Positions 36,494 through 46,119 are shown, counted from the first letter of the stretch. The stretch is 64,000 nt of DNA from Paraglaciecola sp. 20A4 (GCF_011378905.1 NZ_WTPY01000008.1:1-64000); one strand, 5' to 3'. The notes: generated from the letters alone by a model not told the origin. Program-made: numbers and translations.

Positions 36494-37105
36494 TTAATAT
36501 TGAACGGTAATATCGTAATCACCTGAATATGCTAAATCAGTATAGGTGTCAGTCGTGCTAGGAACTGTCGTCAAAGTAGCCCCTAGGGTAAATGTCGCAT
36601 CCCCAGAACCATCAACTTGAAAAGTGCCACTTGAACTTGTAAGAGTTATATCACCGGGCGTACCTGAAGTTTTATATGCTTCAAAACCATTCAGAACAAA
36701 TGTAGCTACGCCTGTGGGACTTCCTGCTGCAGCTAGTGTCACGGCCCCATCAGCTGGAACGGTTAAGGTCAATGTTGAAAACCCAGAAACTCCCGAAACA
36801 GTATACTCTGCTGGAGCTCCTTCGATCAGTGACTGCAATACAGCAGCATTGGCAGTGCCATTGGTCGCTACTGAGCTTTCTGATGGATCAGCAGGGCGTC
36901 GCAAAGTGGCCGTTACGGGACTTGATGCAGCGTCATCATTCTGAGCTCGAAATGTTCCAAAATCCAAATCTGTGTCATTAGTCAATGTAAATGAATTTTG
37001 CACCGTACCAGACGCCGTCGTTGTAACAGTTTCTTGCGCTTGAGCTGCACTTACCAATAAAAGCGATGCTGCTAATCCGGCAGCTATTTTGTTCATTTTT
37101 GTCAT
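36494..37105 (-). CDS. DUF4402 protein, likely major structural subunit
   Basis: A 203-residue exported protein with a clear signal peptide (about 1-23, ending AQAQ). The mature protein is rich in Thr, Ser, Ala and Gly, has no cysteine, and shows the DUF4402 pattern: SFTLTNDTDLDFGTFRA near the start and YSGDYDITVQY at the end. It has a good ribosome site (AGGGAA) and is the first gene behind a 211-base gap that probably holds a promoter. A hairpin follows it. These are the marks of an abundant pilin-like subunit. That it forms a surface fibre is inferred from the chaperone and usher-like genes directly downstream. Assembly would have to use donor-strand exchange or a related mode. Confidence 0.78.
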   Translation of the reverse strand: MTKMNKIAAGLAASLLLVSAAQAQETVTTTASGTVQNSFTLTNDTDLDFGTFRAQNDDAASSPVTATLRRPADPSESSVATNGTANAAVLQSLIEGAPAEYTVSGVSGFSTLTLTVPADGAVTLAAAGSPTGVATFVLNGFEAYKTSGTPGDITLTSSSGTFQVDGSGDATFTLGATLTTVPSTTDTYTDLAYSGDYDITVQY

Positions 37106-37316
37106 AGTGGTTCCCTATCTCTGTATAAACGTAAAGTAATAGCGCCAAAATAAACACGCTTGTTTACTAAGGGCTAACTCATTTATCGGTGGGATTAGCT
37201 TTTTATTGAGTAAATAATACAACTTTTCTCTAAAAATCGTAAATTAACTTGTAAACCGAACCAATCAACCGCTTAAAGATCAACCAATTAACACCCATTA
37301 TTTAATTTTTATTCAG

Positions 37317-38402
37317 TTACGGCTGTATCTGACGCAAAAGGCCTTTAGGCACGAAAGTACTGGCGGCGGCAATTACGCTGTTGTCCTTTACGGAAACCAC
37401 GCGACTGTTTATTTTAACTCCTCGATGAGTAGCGACTAAGGTGCCGGTTAGCACATAATCCATTTCTGATTGCCCGTTCAATTTTTGCCCATCACGAGAC
37501 AATGCTAAATCGCCCATGGAGGATACATCGATATATTTAGTTAGCTTAAAGTCCACTACATTAACACCGTATCTGGGCAATTCTGTGGCCAACGCCTCGG
37601 CAAATTGATTACCTAAACTGCTTGAGCTACGCAAGGTTTCATCAAAATCAACGAAACTCGCCACCCCCACACTTGCCCCTTCTAATGCGATGAACTTTGC
37701 AAGTTTACCGGCTAACTGCTGTGCATAATCCGCCAGATCAACTTTACTATTAGCGAAAATACCACCATTTCTCGTAATATAAGTAGACCCAGTCGCTAAG
37801 TTACTCGTCTCAGTATCGTTCGGATTATCATCACTTTGCTGTTGCACATTATCATTGAGCTTGTTGTAGCGCACCGTTCTGGCGAGTTTTTGAAGCTCAT
37901 TCATCAATTGCGTTAACTCTTCTGGTGAGTCAGCTAATGACGCTAACGGGTTCAATGGTGGGTTTTGATTTGTGCTAACACTTTGCTTAGGGGCCATCTC
38001 TGAGTTCGTTGGCGCGATCATTTTTTTATTTGGGTCATTGACTGCAATACCTTTACCGTTACTTTGGCTTTCGGCGTACTGCGGTTGTCCTAACATATAT
38101 TGCTCTAATGACGGTGACGAGCCGATAACCGATAGATTACTTAGTGCGTCAATCAGAAATGCTAAGTCTTCTTCGTTTTTAACCAATCTTTGCAGCGCAG
38201 GCTTTTGTGTTTCCCATTCTATTTTTTGTTGTTCAAGCATGCTTTTCAACTCAAGATATTGCGGGTCGCTTATATCTACTACGACTTCCTCTTGACGATT
38301 GAGCATTGAACACCCTGTTAGCCACACTAGCAGTGCATAGAGACTAACGTGCTTAAATATAGGGCGAGATAAACGAGCAAAAAACTGATTGAGTTGACTC
38401 AC
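37317..38402 (-). CDS. FlgO-family lipoprotein with KPxLQRL N-terminal module
   Basis: A 361-residue lipoprotein with lipobox WLTGC (Cys about 31). A coiled segment (about 45-90) contains QKPALQRLVKNEEDLAFLI, similar to the segment in the SPOR-like lipoprotein at 31090. A polar linker (about 95-225) leads to a C-terminal FlgO domain (about 230-361; GVASFVDFDE, SLGNQFAEAL, GVNVVDFKL, LSRD, INSRVV). FlgO proteins are outer-membrane lipoproteins known from Vibrio flagella. I start at the GTG at 38402, 8 bases after AGG; a GTG three codons earlier is possible. It is the last of three tandem FlgO genes, just upstream of the DUF4402 operon. No flagellar gene is adjacent, so a role in the usher-like structure is suggested but unproven. 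Confidence 0.78.
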   Translation of the reverse strand: MSQLNQFFARLSRPIFKHVSLYALLVWLTGCSMLNRQEEVVVDISDPQYLELKSMLEQQKIEWETQKPALQRLVKNEEDLAFLIDALSNLSVIGSSPSLEQYMLGQPQYAESQSNGKGIAVNDPNKKMIAPTNSEMAPKQSVSTNQNPPLNPLASLADSPEELTQLMNELQKLARTVRYNKLNDNVQQQSDDNPNDTETSNLATGSTYITRNGGIFANSKVDLADYAQQLAGKLAKFIALEGASVGVASFVDFDETLRSSSSLGNQFAEALATELPRYGVNVVDFKLTKYIDVSSMGDLALSRDGQKLNGQSEMDYVLTGTLVATHRGVKINSRVVSVKDNSVIAAASTFVPKGLLRQIQP

Positions 38403-38479
38403 AATACACACCTAAAAATCTGATTAATTAACATAATAATTACCGCCGCTGATGAGACATGACTTAGCCTTGGTTTTAT

Positions 38480-39148
38480 CTAACTTTTTTCACTTGCTTT
38501 GAATTTAAGACTGATGCCAGAATTACCATGGCTTCGGTGCAATGCATTCACCACGCTAGCAGGGATAAAGCCTTGAGCACTTGATAGTACTTTTTTAGTG
38601 TTAATCGATATCATACGTGCATTCACTATTACCCCGTCTTGATGTTTAACCATAGTCCCGCCCATAACGTACTGTACCGGCATATCAGGGTTTAATTCTT
38701 CGTAGTCTCGACTGAAGTTGAAATCGCCGGATGGAGTAACACGAATATAGTCTGAACTTTTAAAATCCAACACATTTAACCCAAACTGATGCAGCTCATG
38801 CATAAAGCTTTCAGATAGTTGATTGCCTAATAAATCGGTTTCGTCAAAATTACCATCTAAGTAAACGAAGCTCGTCACACCGATCTCCATACTGCTATCG
38901 GGTGTATCCATATTGGCAATCAATTCTTGCATGATTCCCTGAACGTAGTGATTTACATCACCGACTTCAACGCGCTTGTAAATATCAGAGATACGTTGAT
39001 TATTAAAGCGGCTGCCTTGGTACATATTCTGTTCAACTGGGGCGGCAGCAGGCATTTCTGCTTCTGCCTCGTCACTCGAGAACATGCTTGAACACGATGT
39101 GCTGAATAAGCAAATTAGCGGCACGGTGAAAAGTTTTGTAGCTTTCAT
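38480..39148 (-). CDS. FlgO-family outer-membrane lipoprotein
   Basis: A 222-residue lipoprotein with lipobox FSTSC (Cys about 19) and then one FlgO domain: a helix (HYVQGIMQELIANM), then IGVTSFVYLDGNF, LLGNQLSESFMHEL, GLNVLDFK, VTPSGDFNFSRDYEEL and NARMISI. It is the closest of the three to Vibrio FlgO. I take the ATG at 39148; a GTG four codons upstream (39160) is the alternative. It begins about 15 bases after the preceding FlgO gene. Since genuine flagellar FlgO is usually next to flgP or flgT, a location beside pilus-like genes is unusual. Confidence 0.8.
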   Translation of the reverse strand: MKATKLFTVPLICLFSTSCSSMFSSDEAEAEMPAAAPVEQNMYQGSRFNNQRISDIYKRVEVGDVNHYVQGIMQELIANMDTPDSSMEIGVTSFVYLDGNFDETDLLGNQLSESFMHELHQFGLNVLDFKSSDYIRVTPSGDFNFSRDYEELNPDMPVQYVMGGTMVKHQDGVIVNARMISINTKKVLSSAQGFIPASVVNALHRSHGNSGISLKFKASEKS

Positions 39149-39162
39149 GATTAAACTCACTT

Positions 39163-39774
39163 TTATAATGACGAGCGATAAAGCTTGTTATGTTTCATTT
39201 GGATTTGATTGGCGTTCAATCCAATCACGCTATTCGGTATATTGTCAGACACAGCCGCTATGACTGTCCCCTCGCGCAGATCCAGTAATCGGGCATTGAT
39301 CGTTGTTGTTTGATTGCCTTGCAATAGTGTTCCTACGACCATGTATCGCACATCGATGTCTTTACTGATATCCGCACTATCGCGGCTGAGTAGCTTTTCA
39401 TAATCTTTGAATAATTGGACTTGATTGGCAGCCCGGATTTCAACCACGTTGAAACCACGCTGAGTGGAGACAGCAAGCATGCTTTCCTGCAATTGTAGCC
39501 CAAGCATATTAAGTGAATGATTAGCCTTTGAAAGCGCAAGTGTCTCAAGTTCGGTAAAACTGACTACTGCCAAATTGCCGTATTCGATAGGCGCGAGACT
39601 AGCAAACAAATTATTTGCCAGTCTCTCGGTGTGCATTAATAAAGGTTCTTCGGCCACTACCTGCCTAACTTCGGCATCTTCTTGCCACGAAGGTAGATGG
39701 GAACACCCCATTAAAGAAAGTAATAAAAGGCTTAATAAAATCTTCAAAATATTTGCTCCGCTTTCGGCGCTCAT
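39163..39774 (-). CDS. FlgO-like lipoprotein, first of three
   Basis: A 203-residue lipoprotein with lipobox SLMGC (Cys24). The FlgO-like domain is more divergent: LAVVSFTELE, LGLQLQESML, GFNVVEIRA, LLSRDSADISK, YMVVGTLLQG and INARLLDLREG keep the family order. It starts the run of minus-strand genes that ends at 31090. An AGGG lies only three bases before the ATG. Because the three paralogues differ in length and linker they are probably not redundant; they might form a hetero-oligomeric outer-membrane collar, which is speculation. Confidence 0.74.
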   Translation of the reverse strand: MSAESGANILKILLSLLLLSLMGCSHLPSWQEDAEVRQVVAEEPLLMHTERLANNLFASLAPIEYGNLAVVSFTELETLALSKANHSLNMLGLQLQESMLAVSTQRGFNVVEIRAANQVQLFKDYEKLLSRDSADISKDIDVRYMVVGTLLQGNQTTTINARLLDLREGTVIAAVSDNIPNSVIGLNANQIQMKHNKLYRSSL

Positions 39775-39874
39775 TACCCTTTAGGAATACTTCTAGCACC
39801 GCTTAATCATGGTCAAAGCGTCAATAAACGGCGCCTAAACTCTCTATATGGAAGGATTCAGCAAATTTCAGGCC

Positions 39875-39912
39875 AAAAAAAATCCGGTGAGATTAACCTC
39901 AACGGATTTTAT
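39875..39912 (-). terminator. Terminator of glyA
   Basis: AAAATCCG / CGGATTTT outer stem (39879-39910) plus an inner TGAG / CTCA pairing. On the minus strand it is followed by TTTTTT, about 70 bases past the glyA stop. Confidence 0.75.
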
Positions 39913-39977
39913 CAATCTACACACCTTTATTCAGGGTGCTTAAGCCACGCTTTTAAACGCCAGCGATACCATTTTCG

Positions 39978-41234
39978 TTAACCGTAAACAGGAAACTCGC
40001 CGCAAAGGGCCAGTACTTCACCTTTAACGCGTTCGATGACTGATTCGTCTTCGATATTGTCGATAACATCACAGATCCACGTCGCGACTTGTTTCGCTTG
40101 AGCTTCTTTGAAGCCGCGGCGGGTAATCGCGGGGGAACCGATACGTAAACCACTGGTGACAAACGGTGAACGTGGGTCGTTTGGTACTGAGTTTTTGTTT
40201 ACAGTGATATTTGCGCGGCCTAGAGCAGCGTCAGCATCTTTACCTGTTATGTCTTTCGCAATCAAATCAAGTAAGAACAAATGGTTCTCAGTGCCGCCAG
40301 ATACGATGTTATAACCGCGTTCTTGCATTACGCTGACCATTGCTTTGGCGTTAAGTAATACCTGCTGTTGGTATTCTTTAAAGTCAGGCTGTAGGGCTTC
40401 TTTAAACGCCACTGCTTTAGCCGCGATAACGTGGCATAACGGGCCGCCTTGATTACCGGGGAAAACTGAACTGTTTAATTTTTTATAAATGGTTTCATCG
40501 CCACAAGCTGACAAAATCAAACCACCACGAGGACCCGCTAGGGTTTTATGGGTAGTCGTGGTGACAACGTGGGCATGAGGCAGTGGGTTTGGATACAAAC
40601 CAGCCGCGACTAAACCAGCAACGTGTGCCATATCAACCAATAAGAATGCGCCCACTTTGTCAGCGATTTCACGGAAACGCTGCCAATCAACAATACCAGA
40701 GTACGCTGAGAAACCAGCAATAACCATTTTAGGCTTATGTTCTAAGGCTAATGCTTCAACCGCGTCATAGTCGATTTTACCCGTTTGCTCATCAATACCA
40801 TATTGTACTGCGTGATAGGTTTTACCTGAAAAGCTAACGTGGGCGCCGTGCGTTAGGTGACCACCGTGAGCCAGACTCATACCTAATACGGTATCGCCCG
40901 CTTCAAGCAAGGCCATAAAGACCGCTGAGTTGGCTTGTGAGCCTGAATGAGGTTGTACGTTGGCGTAATCAGAACCAAAGAGTTGATTTGCCCGTGCGAT
41001 GGCTAAGTCTTCAGCAACATCGACGTATTCGCAGCCGCCGTAGTAACGTTTGTGCGGATAGCCTTCAGCGTATTTATTGGTTAACTGTGAACCTTGGGCT
41101 TCAAGCACCCGGGGACTACAGTAGTTTTCAGAGGCGATCAGCTCAATGTGATCTTCTTGGCGCTGGGTTTCTTGCGCGATAGCTTGACTCAACTCGGGAT
41201 CAAAATCGGCAATATTCATGTCACGTGATAACAT
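39978..41234 (-). CDS. glyA: Serine hydroxymethyltransferase
   Basis: A PLP enzyme that interconverts serine and glycine and supplies one-carbon units on tetrahydrofolate. At 418 residues it has the family start [33 protein letters not shown], and the PLP lysine in [15 protein letters not shown] (about residue 230). GAGGAG lies 5 bases before the ATG. No glycine riboswitch is visible in the roughly 270-base leader side. It is monocistronic with its own terminator. Confidence 0.97.
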   Translation of the reverse strand: MLSRDMNIADFDPELSQAIAQETQRQEDHIELIASENYCSPRVLEAQGSQLTNKYAEGYPHKRYYGGCEYVDVAEDLAIARANQLFGSDYANVQPHSGSQANSAVFMALLEAGDTVLGMSLAHGGHLTHGAHVSFSGKTYHAVQYGIDEQTGKIDYDAVEALALEHKPKMVIAGFSAYSGIVDWQRFREIADKVGAFLLVDMAHVAGLVAAGLYPNPLPHAHVVTTTTHKTLAGPRGGLILSACGDETIYKKLNSSVFPGNQGGPLCHVIAAKAVAFKEALQPDFKEYQQQVLLNAKAMVSVMQERGYNIVSGGTENHLFLLDLIAKDITGKDADAALGRANITVNKNSVPNDPRSPFVTSGLRIGSPAITRRGFKEAQAKQVATWICDVIDNIEDESVIERVKGEVLALCGEFPVYG

Positions 41235-41503
41235 CAGGTCTCCTCAGGGGCGCCCGCTACACTTGCTTAATAGAACTAGCTAAACCGTTACGCTGTGGCC
41301 TATCAAGAATCAACATTCTCAACAGACACTTAACGCCATGGCTGCAAATTCCATCAAACGCAATGCTACGCTGGCTATTTAAGTGCTTAAAAGAGCGCAC
41401 ATTCTAGTCATTTTGTACTTTTTGTACATAGCTTTAATGCAATGTTTTATAACTGAATAATGTAAAGATAGATCACCACTTATACTGCGGTGACCATCTC
41501 GCC

Positions 41504-42559
41504 CTAAACACGCTCTGCGTCAGGGCTAAATTCCAAGCCAATTTGGCGGCGAATTTCGTCCATGGTTTGCATCACAGCAAGGCTGTCGTCATGGGGCATA
41601 AATTGGCTGCACACACGCTTTTTATCGACCATTTTCATGGCTTCTTCGATTTGATATTCAAAGCCATTAACACGATGAGCAAACTCAATCACTTCGTCTT
41701 GGGCACCTTCTTGTTGCAAAATAGCCTTGTTACCGTTCCAGAACATATACGGCAAAACAATGCGCCCTTTGGTGCCCATTAACGTCATGGTATTACTCGC
41801 CTGTGCAGCAATGGTGCAGGTAAACTGGGCAAAACGCCCTGACGGGTAGCGCATACTAACCACGGTATTTTCATCTACTTCACGTTTGCCAAAGTGGCTC
41901 ATTGCACTTATTTCGCTTGGGTGTTCCTGCATCAAATACTGACTAAGGGTAATGCTGTACACCCCTAAATCGAGTAATGCCCCGCCCCCTAAATTAGGAT
42001 CGTGCAATCTATGCCCTTCTTTGTCACCAAAGGCAAAGCCAATATCCGAACAAATATATTGCAGATCACCAATACGGTCTTCATCTAACCACAACTTTAC
42101 TTGCTCAAAACACGGCATAAAACGGCTCCATAGCCCTTCTTGCAGCAGTAAGTTCTTACTTTGCGCCAGCGCAATAAGTTTTTCAGTTTGCGCAGCATTG
42201 ATGGTTAACGGCTTTTCCATCAATACATGTTTGCCCGCCTCTAAACACATTTTAGCTTGTTGATAATGCAAGCTTTGCGGCGTTGCAATGTACACGGCAT
42301 TTACCTTGTCATCGTTAAGCAACTCTTGATAACTGCCGTAAGCCTTGGGTTTATGATTGTTCCCCCCTGAATCATTATCAGTGGCAGTGGCATCAACTGC
42401 CGCGTTACTCACTGAGTATTTGTCAGCAAAAGCTTGTGCCTTAGCTAAATTACGACTGGCTACCGCGTATAGTTTACCCCGCGTTGACGGCACTAACGCG
42501 TCAGCGAACATATCTGCAATTGAACCTGGGCCGATAATGCCCCAATTAAACGATTTCAT
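41504..42559 (-). CDS. Gfo/Idh/MocA family oxidoreductase
   Basis: A 351-residue NAD(P)-dependent sugar or polyol dehydrogenase-like protein. The N-terminal Rossmann domain has GIIGPGSIADMFADAL and the family EKP motif (HVLMEKPLTINAAQ, about residue 110). The C-terminal alpha/beta domain carries a conserved DLGVYSITLSQYL segment around residue 195, with catalytic acidic/histidine candidates. An insert at about 53-72 rich in Asp, Asn and Lys is unusual. It is related to trans-1,2-dihydrobenzene-1,2-diol dehydrogenase-type members. The substrate cannot be told. It stands alone between glyA and the M20 gene. Confidence 0.88.
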   Translation of the reverse strand: MKSFNWGIIGPGSIADMFADALVPSTRGKLYAVASRNLAKAQAFADKYSVSNAAVDATATDNDSGGNNHKPKAYGSYQELLNDDKVNAVYIATPQSLHYQQAKMCLEAGKHVLMEKPLTINAAQTEKLIALAQSKNLLLQEGLWSRFMPCFEQVKLWLDEDRIGDLQYICSDIGFAFGDKEGHRLHDPNLGGGALLDLGVYSITLSQYLMQEHPSEISAMSHFGKREVDENTVVSMRYPSGRFAQFTCTIAAQASNTMTLMGTKGRIVLPYMFWNGNKAILQQEGAQDEVIEFAHRVNGFEYQIEEAMKMVDKKRVCSQFMPHDDSLAVMQTMDEIRRQIGLEFSPDAERV

Positions 42560-42755
42560 ATTCCTCCTTTGGCACTCTTAACATAGAGTGATTACAAACT
42601 AAGTGACTGGCGCTGACGACTGCCAACGAGCAAAGTGTTGCAAGCTGATCAACGTTAGTCACGTTATAGGCCCTTTGATTAGCATTAACAGCAGTAATGC
42701 TAATTTGGCTTAAGGTCTACTGTGTGTTCATTAGATGCACGACATCGTTACTTTA

Positions 42756-44060
42756 TTAAGGATTAGATAAGCGATACATCAATACGGCCGTTTTCTCGAT
42801 GTTTTGCTTAAAGGTGGTCATGTCAGCCACTTCATTTTTGGTATGTCCCCCATCGCCCATCAAGCCCAGCCCATCTATGGCCATTTTTACATGTCCCGCG
42901 GTAAATGATATATCGGCGGCACCCGCGTTACGTGGGTTAACAGCACTGACGGGACCATACCCTAAATCGACACTGACTTGGCTGTACTGGGCCAGTAATG
43001 ACTTATTACCTTTAGTTTCTTTCATCGGTGGATAGCCATCATCAAATGTGAAGGTAGCGTTGGTTTGCGCAAGATGTTGGCTAACAATGTCTTGCATAAT
43101 TTTTTGTGCTGCTATTAATTGCTCTTCAGAGGCTGCTCGTAACCCTCCTTTTACCGTGGCACTTTGCGCGACAACGTTGGTCTTACCAAAGGCAGTGACT
43201 TCGTCTCCGCCCTTATTCGGTGTTACTCGCGTGCCACCCGCAATGACGCCAGGGTTAAAACTAAGAAGTGGTAAATCAGCCAACTGCAAACGAAATGCTT
43301 GTAAAATACGGGCCATTTCAAAGATGGCTCCGGTACCCACTTTCTCAGTAAAAATTTGCGATGAATGCGCCGGATTGCCTGACGTGGTTACTTGCCACGT
43401 TGCCGCGCCGCGTCTAGCGGTTACCGCTGTGCGAATATCACCGTCGGCATCTTCAAACCCAAGCGCAACATCGGCCCACTTCGCCGCATCGATCAACGCT
43501 TTTTTTGATTTTGCCAATGGACGGCCACTCGACTCTTCATCGCCAGTTAGTACCACTTTAATATTTAAGCGTTGCAGCATATTTTGCGCTTTTAATGACT
43601 TAATCGCCGCTAACATGATCACGTTTCCGCCTTTCATATCAGAAATACCAGGGCCCGCTATATGCTCACTGTTTATTTCTTTGGCACGTTGAAAATTATC
43701 GTCTTTGGCAAACACCGTATCTAAATGGCCAATCAACAGTAACTTTGTTCCTGTGGGATGGGAGCTCGACTCATAGGTCGCCACTAAATGCCCTGCCCGG
43801 TTAAATTCGCTGCCATCGACCCACTCGGTTTTAAAACCTAGGGCATCGTATTCTTGGCGCATAATATCGCCCACTTCTTTAACCCCAGCAAAATTCATTG
43901 TGCCACTGTTAATATTGACCGTTTTAATCAGCAACGCTTTAGCGCTGTCTAACTCTTGACCAGCATGTTCAACCAATGCATTTTCAACTAAGCGACTAGC
44001 CAATACTGGTTGACAAAAGAGTCCCGCACAAATAACGAAAATAGTAGATTTTTTTAACAT
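42756..44060 (-). CDS. Exported M20 family metallopeptidase (carboxypeptidase G2-like)
   Basis: A 434-residue zinc peptidase with a signal peptide (about 1-21, ending VLAS), so periplasmic. Di-zinc motifs are LLLIGHLDTVF (about residue 108), GISDMKGGN (about 138), and the catalytic TGDEESSG (about 171). The C-terminal histidine is in GLMGDGGHTKNE (about 400). The inserted dimerisation domain spans about 205-325. Similarity is to glutamate carboxypeptidase / CPG2-type enzymes, which release C-terminal glutamate from peptides or folates; specificity is a guess. No linked genes indicate a pathway. Confidence 0.88.
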   Translation of the reverse strand: MLKKSTIFVICAGLFCQPVLASRLVENALVEHAGQELDSAKALLIKTVNINSGTMNFAGVKEVGDIMRQEYDALGFKTEWVDGSEFNRAGHLVATYESSSHPTGTKLLLIGHLDTVFAKDDNFQRAKEINSEHIAGPGISDMKGGNVIMLAAIKSLKAQNMLQRLNIKVVLTGDEESSGRPLAKSKKALIDAAKWADVALGFEDADGDIRTAVTARRGAATWQVTTSGNPAHSSQIFTEKVGTGAIFEMARILQAFRLQLADLPLLSFNPGVIAGGTRVTPNKGGDEVTAFGKTNVVAQSATVKGGLRAASEEQLIAAQKIMQDIVSQHLAQTNATFTFDDGYPPMKETKGNKSLLAQYSQVSVDLGYGPVSAVNPRNAGAADISFTAGHVKMAIDGLGLMGDGGHTKNEVADMTTFKQNIEKTAVLMYRLSNP

Positions 44061-44364
44061 AGCACTCTCTTTTAATGTTTTAGCTTATGAATGTTGTGGT
44101 GTTTAATACTTGTCAGTGGAGCAAATACTACGCGAGTGACGAAGGCTATGCACTTCGAATTTTGTCAATGAATGTGTGCCAATGCTCAACAGCAAAAGGC
44201 TTAACCAAAACCGAACTAATCACCTTAATATCAATTGGATACATAAACCAATTTATCCATTGAAGTCATCACCAGCGTTAAATACAAAAATAGTCTCAGC
44301 TTATGCTTTCATCGCTTATGTCCAGTGTTTACAATAGGCCAAATTTTCTGGAGTAATTTACATC
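44061..44364. other. Divergent intergenic region M20 gene / ettA
   Basis: No gene is seen in 304 bases. TTTCAT (44307-44312), 17 bases, TACAAT (44330-44335) is a fair sigma-70 promoter for ettA, 30 bases before its start. Nothing else stands out. Confidence 0.4.
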
Positions 44365-46032
44365 ATGGCGCAATACGTATATAGCATGAATCGTGTGGGC
44401 AAAATCGTGCCCCCGAACAAGTTTATTCTTAAAGACATTTCCCTGAGTTTCTTCCACGGTGCCAAAATTGGCGTATTGGGTGTAAACGGTTCAGGTAAAT
44501 CAACCTTGCTCAAAATTATGGCCGGTCTCGATAAAGACATCGAAGGCGAAGCGATTCCTCAAGCAGGCTTAAAAATTGGTTACTTACCCCAAGAACCCAA
44601 ACTCGATGAAAGCAAAGATGTGCGCGGTAATATCGAAGAAGCCGTGGCCGATGTAGTTCACGCGTTAAAGCGCATTGAAGAAGTCTACGCAGCTTACGCC
44701 GAAGAAGATGCCGATTTTGACGCTCTGGCCAAAGAACAAGGTGAGCTAGAAGCGATTATTCAAAGTAAAGACGGCCACAACTTAGATAATGCCCTTGAAC
44801 GCGCCGCCGATGCGCTGCGTTTGCCGCCTTGGGATGCAGATGTCAGCATATTATCAGGTGGTGAGCGCCGCCGAGTAGCACTGTGTCGTTTGTTGCTTGA
44901 AAAACCCGATATGCTATTACTCGATGAACCAACTAACCACTTAGATGCAGAATCTGTTGCGTGGTTAGAGCGTTTCTTACATGACTACGAAGGCACCGTT
45001 GTGGCCATTACCCATGACCGTTATTTCTTAGACAACGTAGCAGGATGGATTTTGGAGCTTGACCGTGGCCAAGGTATTCCATGGGAAGGCAACTACTCAT
45101 CTTGGTTAGAGCAAAAAGATGCCCGTTTACAACAAGAAGAGAAAACCGAAAGTGCCCGCCAAAAATCGATTAAAACCGAATTAGAGTGGGTACGTTCAAA
45201 CGCCAAAGGTCGCCAATCAAAAAGTAAAGCGCGTATGGCTCGTTTTGAGGAGCTAAGCACAGGTGACTATCAAAAACGTAATGAAACCAATGAATTGTTT
45301 ATTCCACCGGGTGAGCGTTTAGGTGAGCAAGTTATCGAAGTTAACCACCTTCGTAAAAGCTACGGCGATCGTTTATTGATTGACGATTTAACCTTCGCCA
45401 TGCCTAAAGGCGCCATCGTCGGTATCGTTGGGCCAAATGGTGCAGGTAAATCAACCTTATTCAGAATGTTAAGTGGTGAAGAAAAGGCAGATTCTGGCGA
45501 GGTTATTGTCGGCAAAACGGTGAAACTGGCCAGCGTCGATCAATTCCGCGATCATATGGACGGCAATAACACCGTTTATAAAGAGATTTCTGACGATTCA
45601 GACATTATTCGTATCGGCAACTTTGAATTAAATAGTCGTGCGTATTGCGGCCGTTTTAACTTTAAAGGTAACGACCAGCAAAAGTTTATTAAAGACTTGT
45701 CCGGCGGCGAACGTAACCGAGTACATTTGGCCAAGTTGCTAAAAGCCGGTGGTAATGTGCTTTTACTTGATGAGCCCACCAATGACTTGGACGTAGAAAC
45801 GTTGCGGGCGCTAGAAAATGCGCTACTTGAATTTCCTGGCTGTGCCATGGTTATTTCCCATGATCGCTGGTTCCTCGACCGTATCGCTACGCACATCATG
45901 GATTACCGTGATGAAGGTAAAATTAACTTTTTTGCCGGTAACTACACCGAATACTCGACTTGGCTCAAAGAAACCCAAGGCAAAGATGTGGTTGAGCCCC
46001 ATCGCTTGAAGTACAAAAGGATCAGTAAATAA
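44365..46032 (+). CDS. ettA: Energy-dependent translational throttle protein EttA
   Basis: An ABC-F ATPase that binds the ribosomal E site and gates entry into elongation by the ADP/ATP ratio. Two ABC domains without membrane parts: Walker A GVNGSGKST at 39-47 with signature LSGGERRRVALCR and LLLDEPTNHLD; second Walker A GPNGAGKST (about 357), LSGGERNRVHLAKL and LLLDEPTNDLD. Between them is the linker of EttA (ARQKSIKTELEWVRSNAKGRQ). The EttA-type arm in domain 1 (about 95-135) is present. At 555 residues it is standard. A strong terminator follows. Confidence 0.97.
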   Translation: MAQYVYSMNRVGKIVPPNKFILKDISLSFFHGAKIGVLGVNGSGKSTLLKIMAGLDKDIEGEAIPQAGLKIGYLPQEPKLDESKDVRGNIEEAVADVVHALKRIEEVYAAYAEEDADFDALAKEQGELEAIIQSKDGHNLDNALERAADALRLPPWDADVSILSGGERRRVALCRLLLEKPDMLLLDEPTNHLDAESVAWLERFLHDYEGTVVAITHDRYFLDNVAGWILELDRGQGIPWEGNYSSWLEQKDARLQQEEKTESARQKSIKTELEWVRSNAKGRQSKSKARMARFEELSTGDYQKRNETNELFIPPGERLGEQVIEVNHLRKSYGDRLLIDDLTFAMPKGAIVGIVGPNGAGKSTLFRMLSGEEKADSGEVIVGKTVKLASVDQFRDHMDGNNTVYKEISDDSDIIRIGNFELNSRAYCGRFNFKGNDQQKFIKDLSGGERNRVHLAKLLKAGGNVLLLDEPTNDLDVETLRALENALLEFPGCAMVISHDRWFLDRIATHIMDYRDEGKINFFAGNYTEYSTWLKETQGKDVVEPHRLKYKRISK

Positions 46033-46081
46033 ACTATTTAGTAGGTCACTACGTAGACCTATTTGCTACTTCAAACAGCAT

Positions 46082-46119
46082 AGCCGTTTAGGGTCAACCT
46101 AAACGGCTTTTTTATTTTT
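46082..46119 (+). terminator. Intrinsic terminator of ettA
   Basis: A perfect 11-bp stem, AGCCGTTTAGG / CCTAAACGGCT, with loop GTCAA (46082-46108), followed by TTTTTTATTTTT. It lies 50 bases past the ettA stop. Confidence 0.94.

Noticed and set aside
37106-37316. ACCGATAA on the minus strand as a sigma-28 promoter for the DUF4402 operon
   Set aside because: The -10 is close to GCCGATAA but no acceptable -35 lies 10-12 bases upstream, unlike the pomAB site.
42799-43692. Long frames opposite the M20 peptidase gene
   Set aside because: They are mirror frames of a clear metallopeptidase with complete zinc motifs; no independent start signals are seen.
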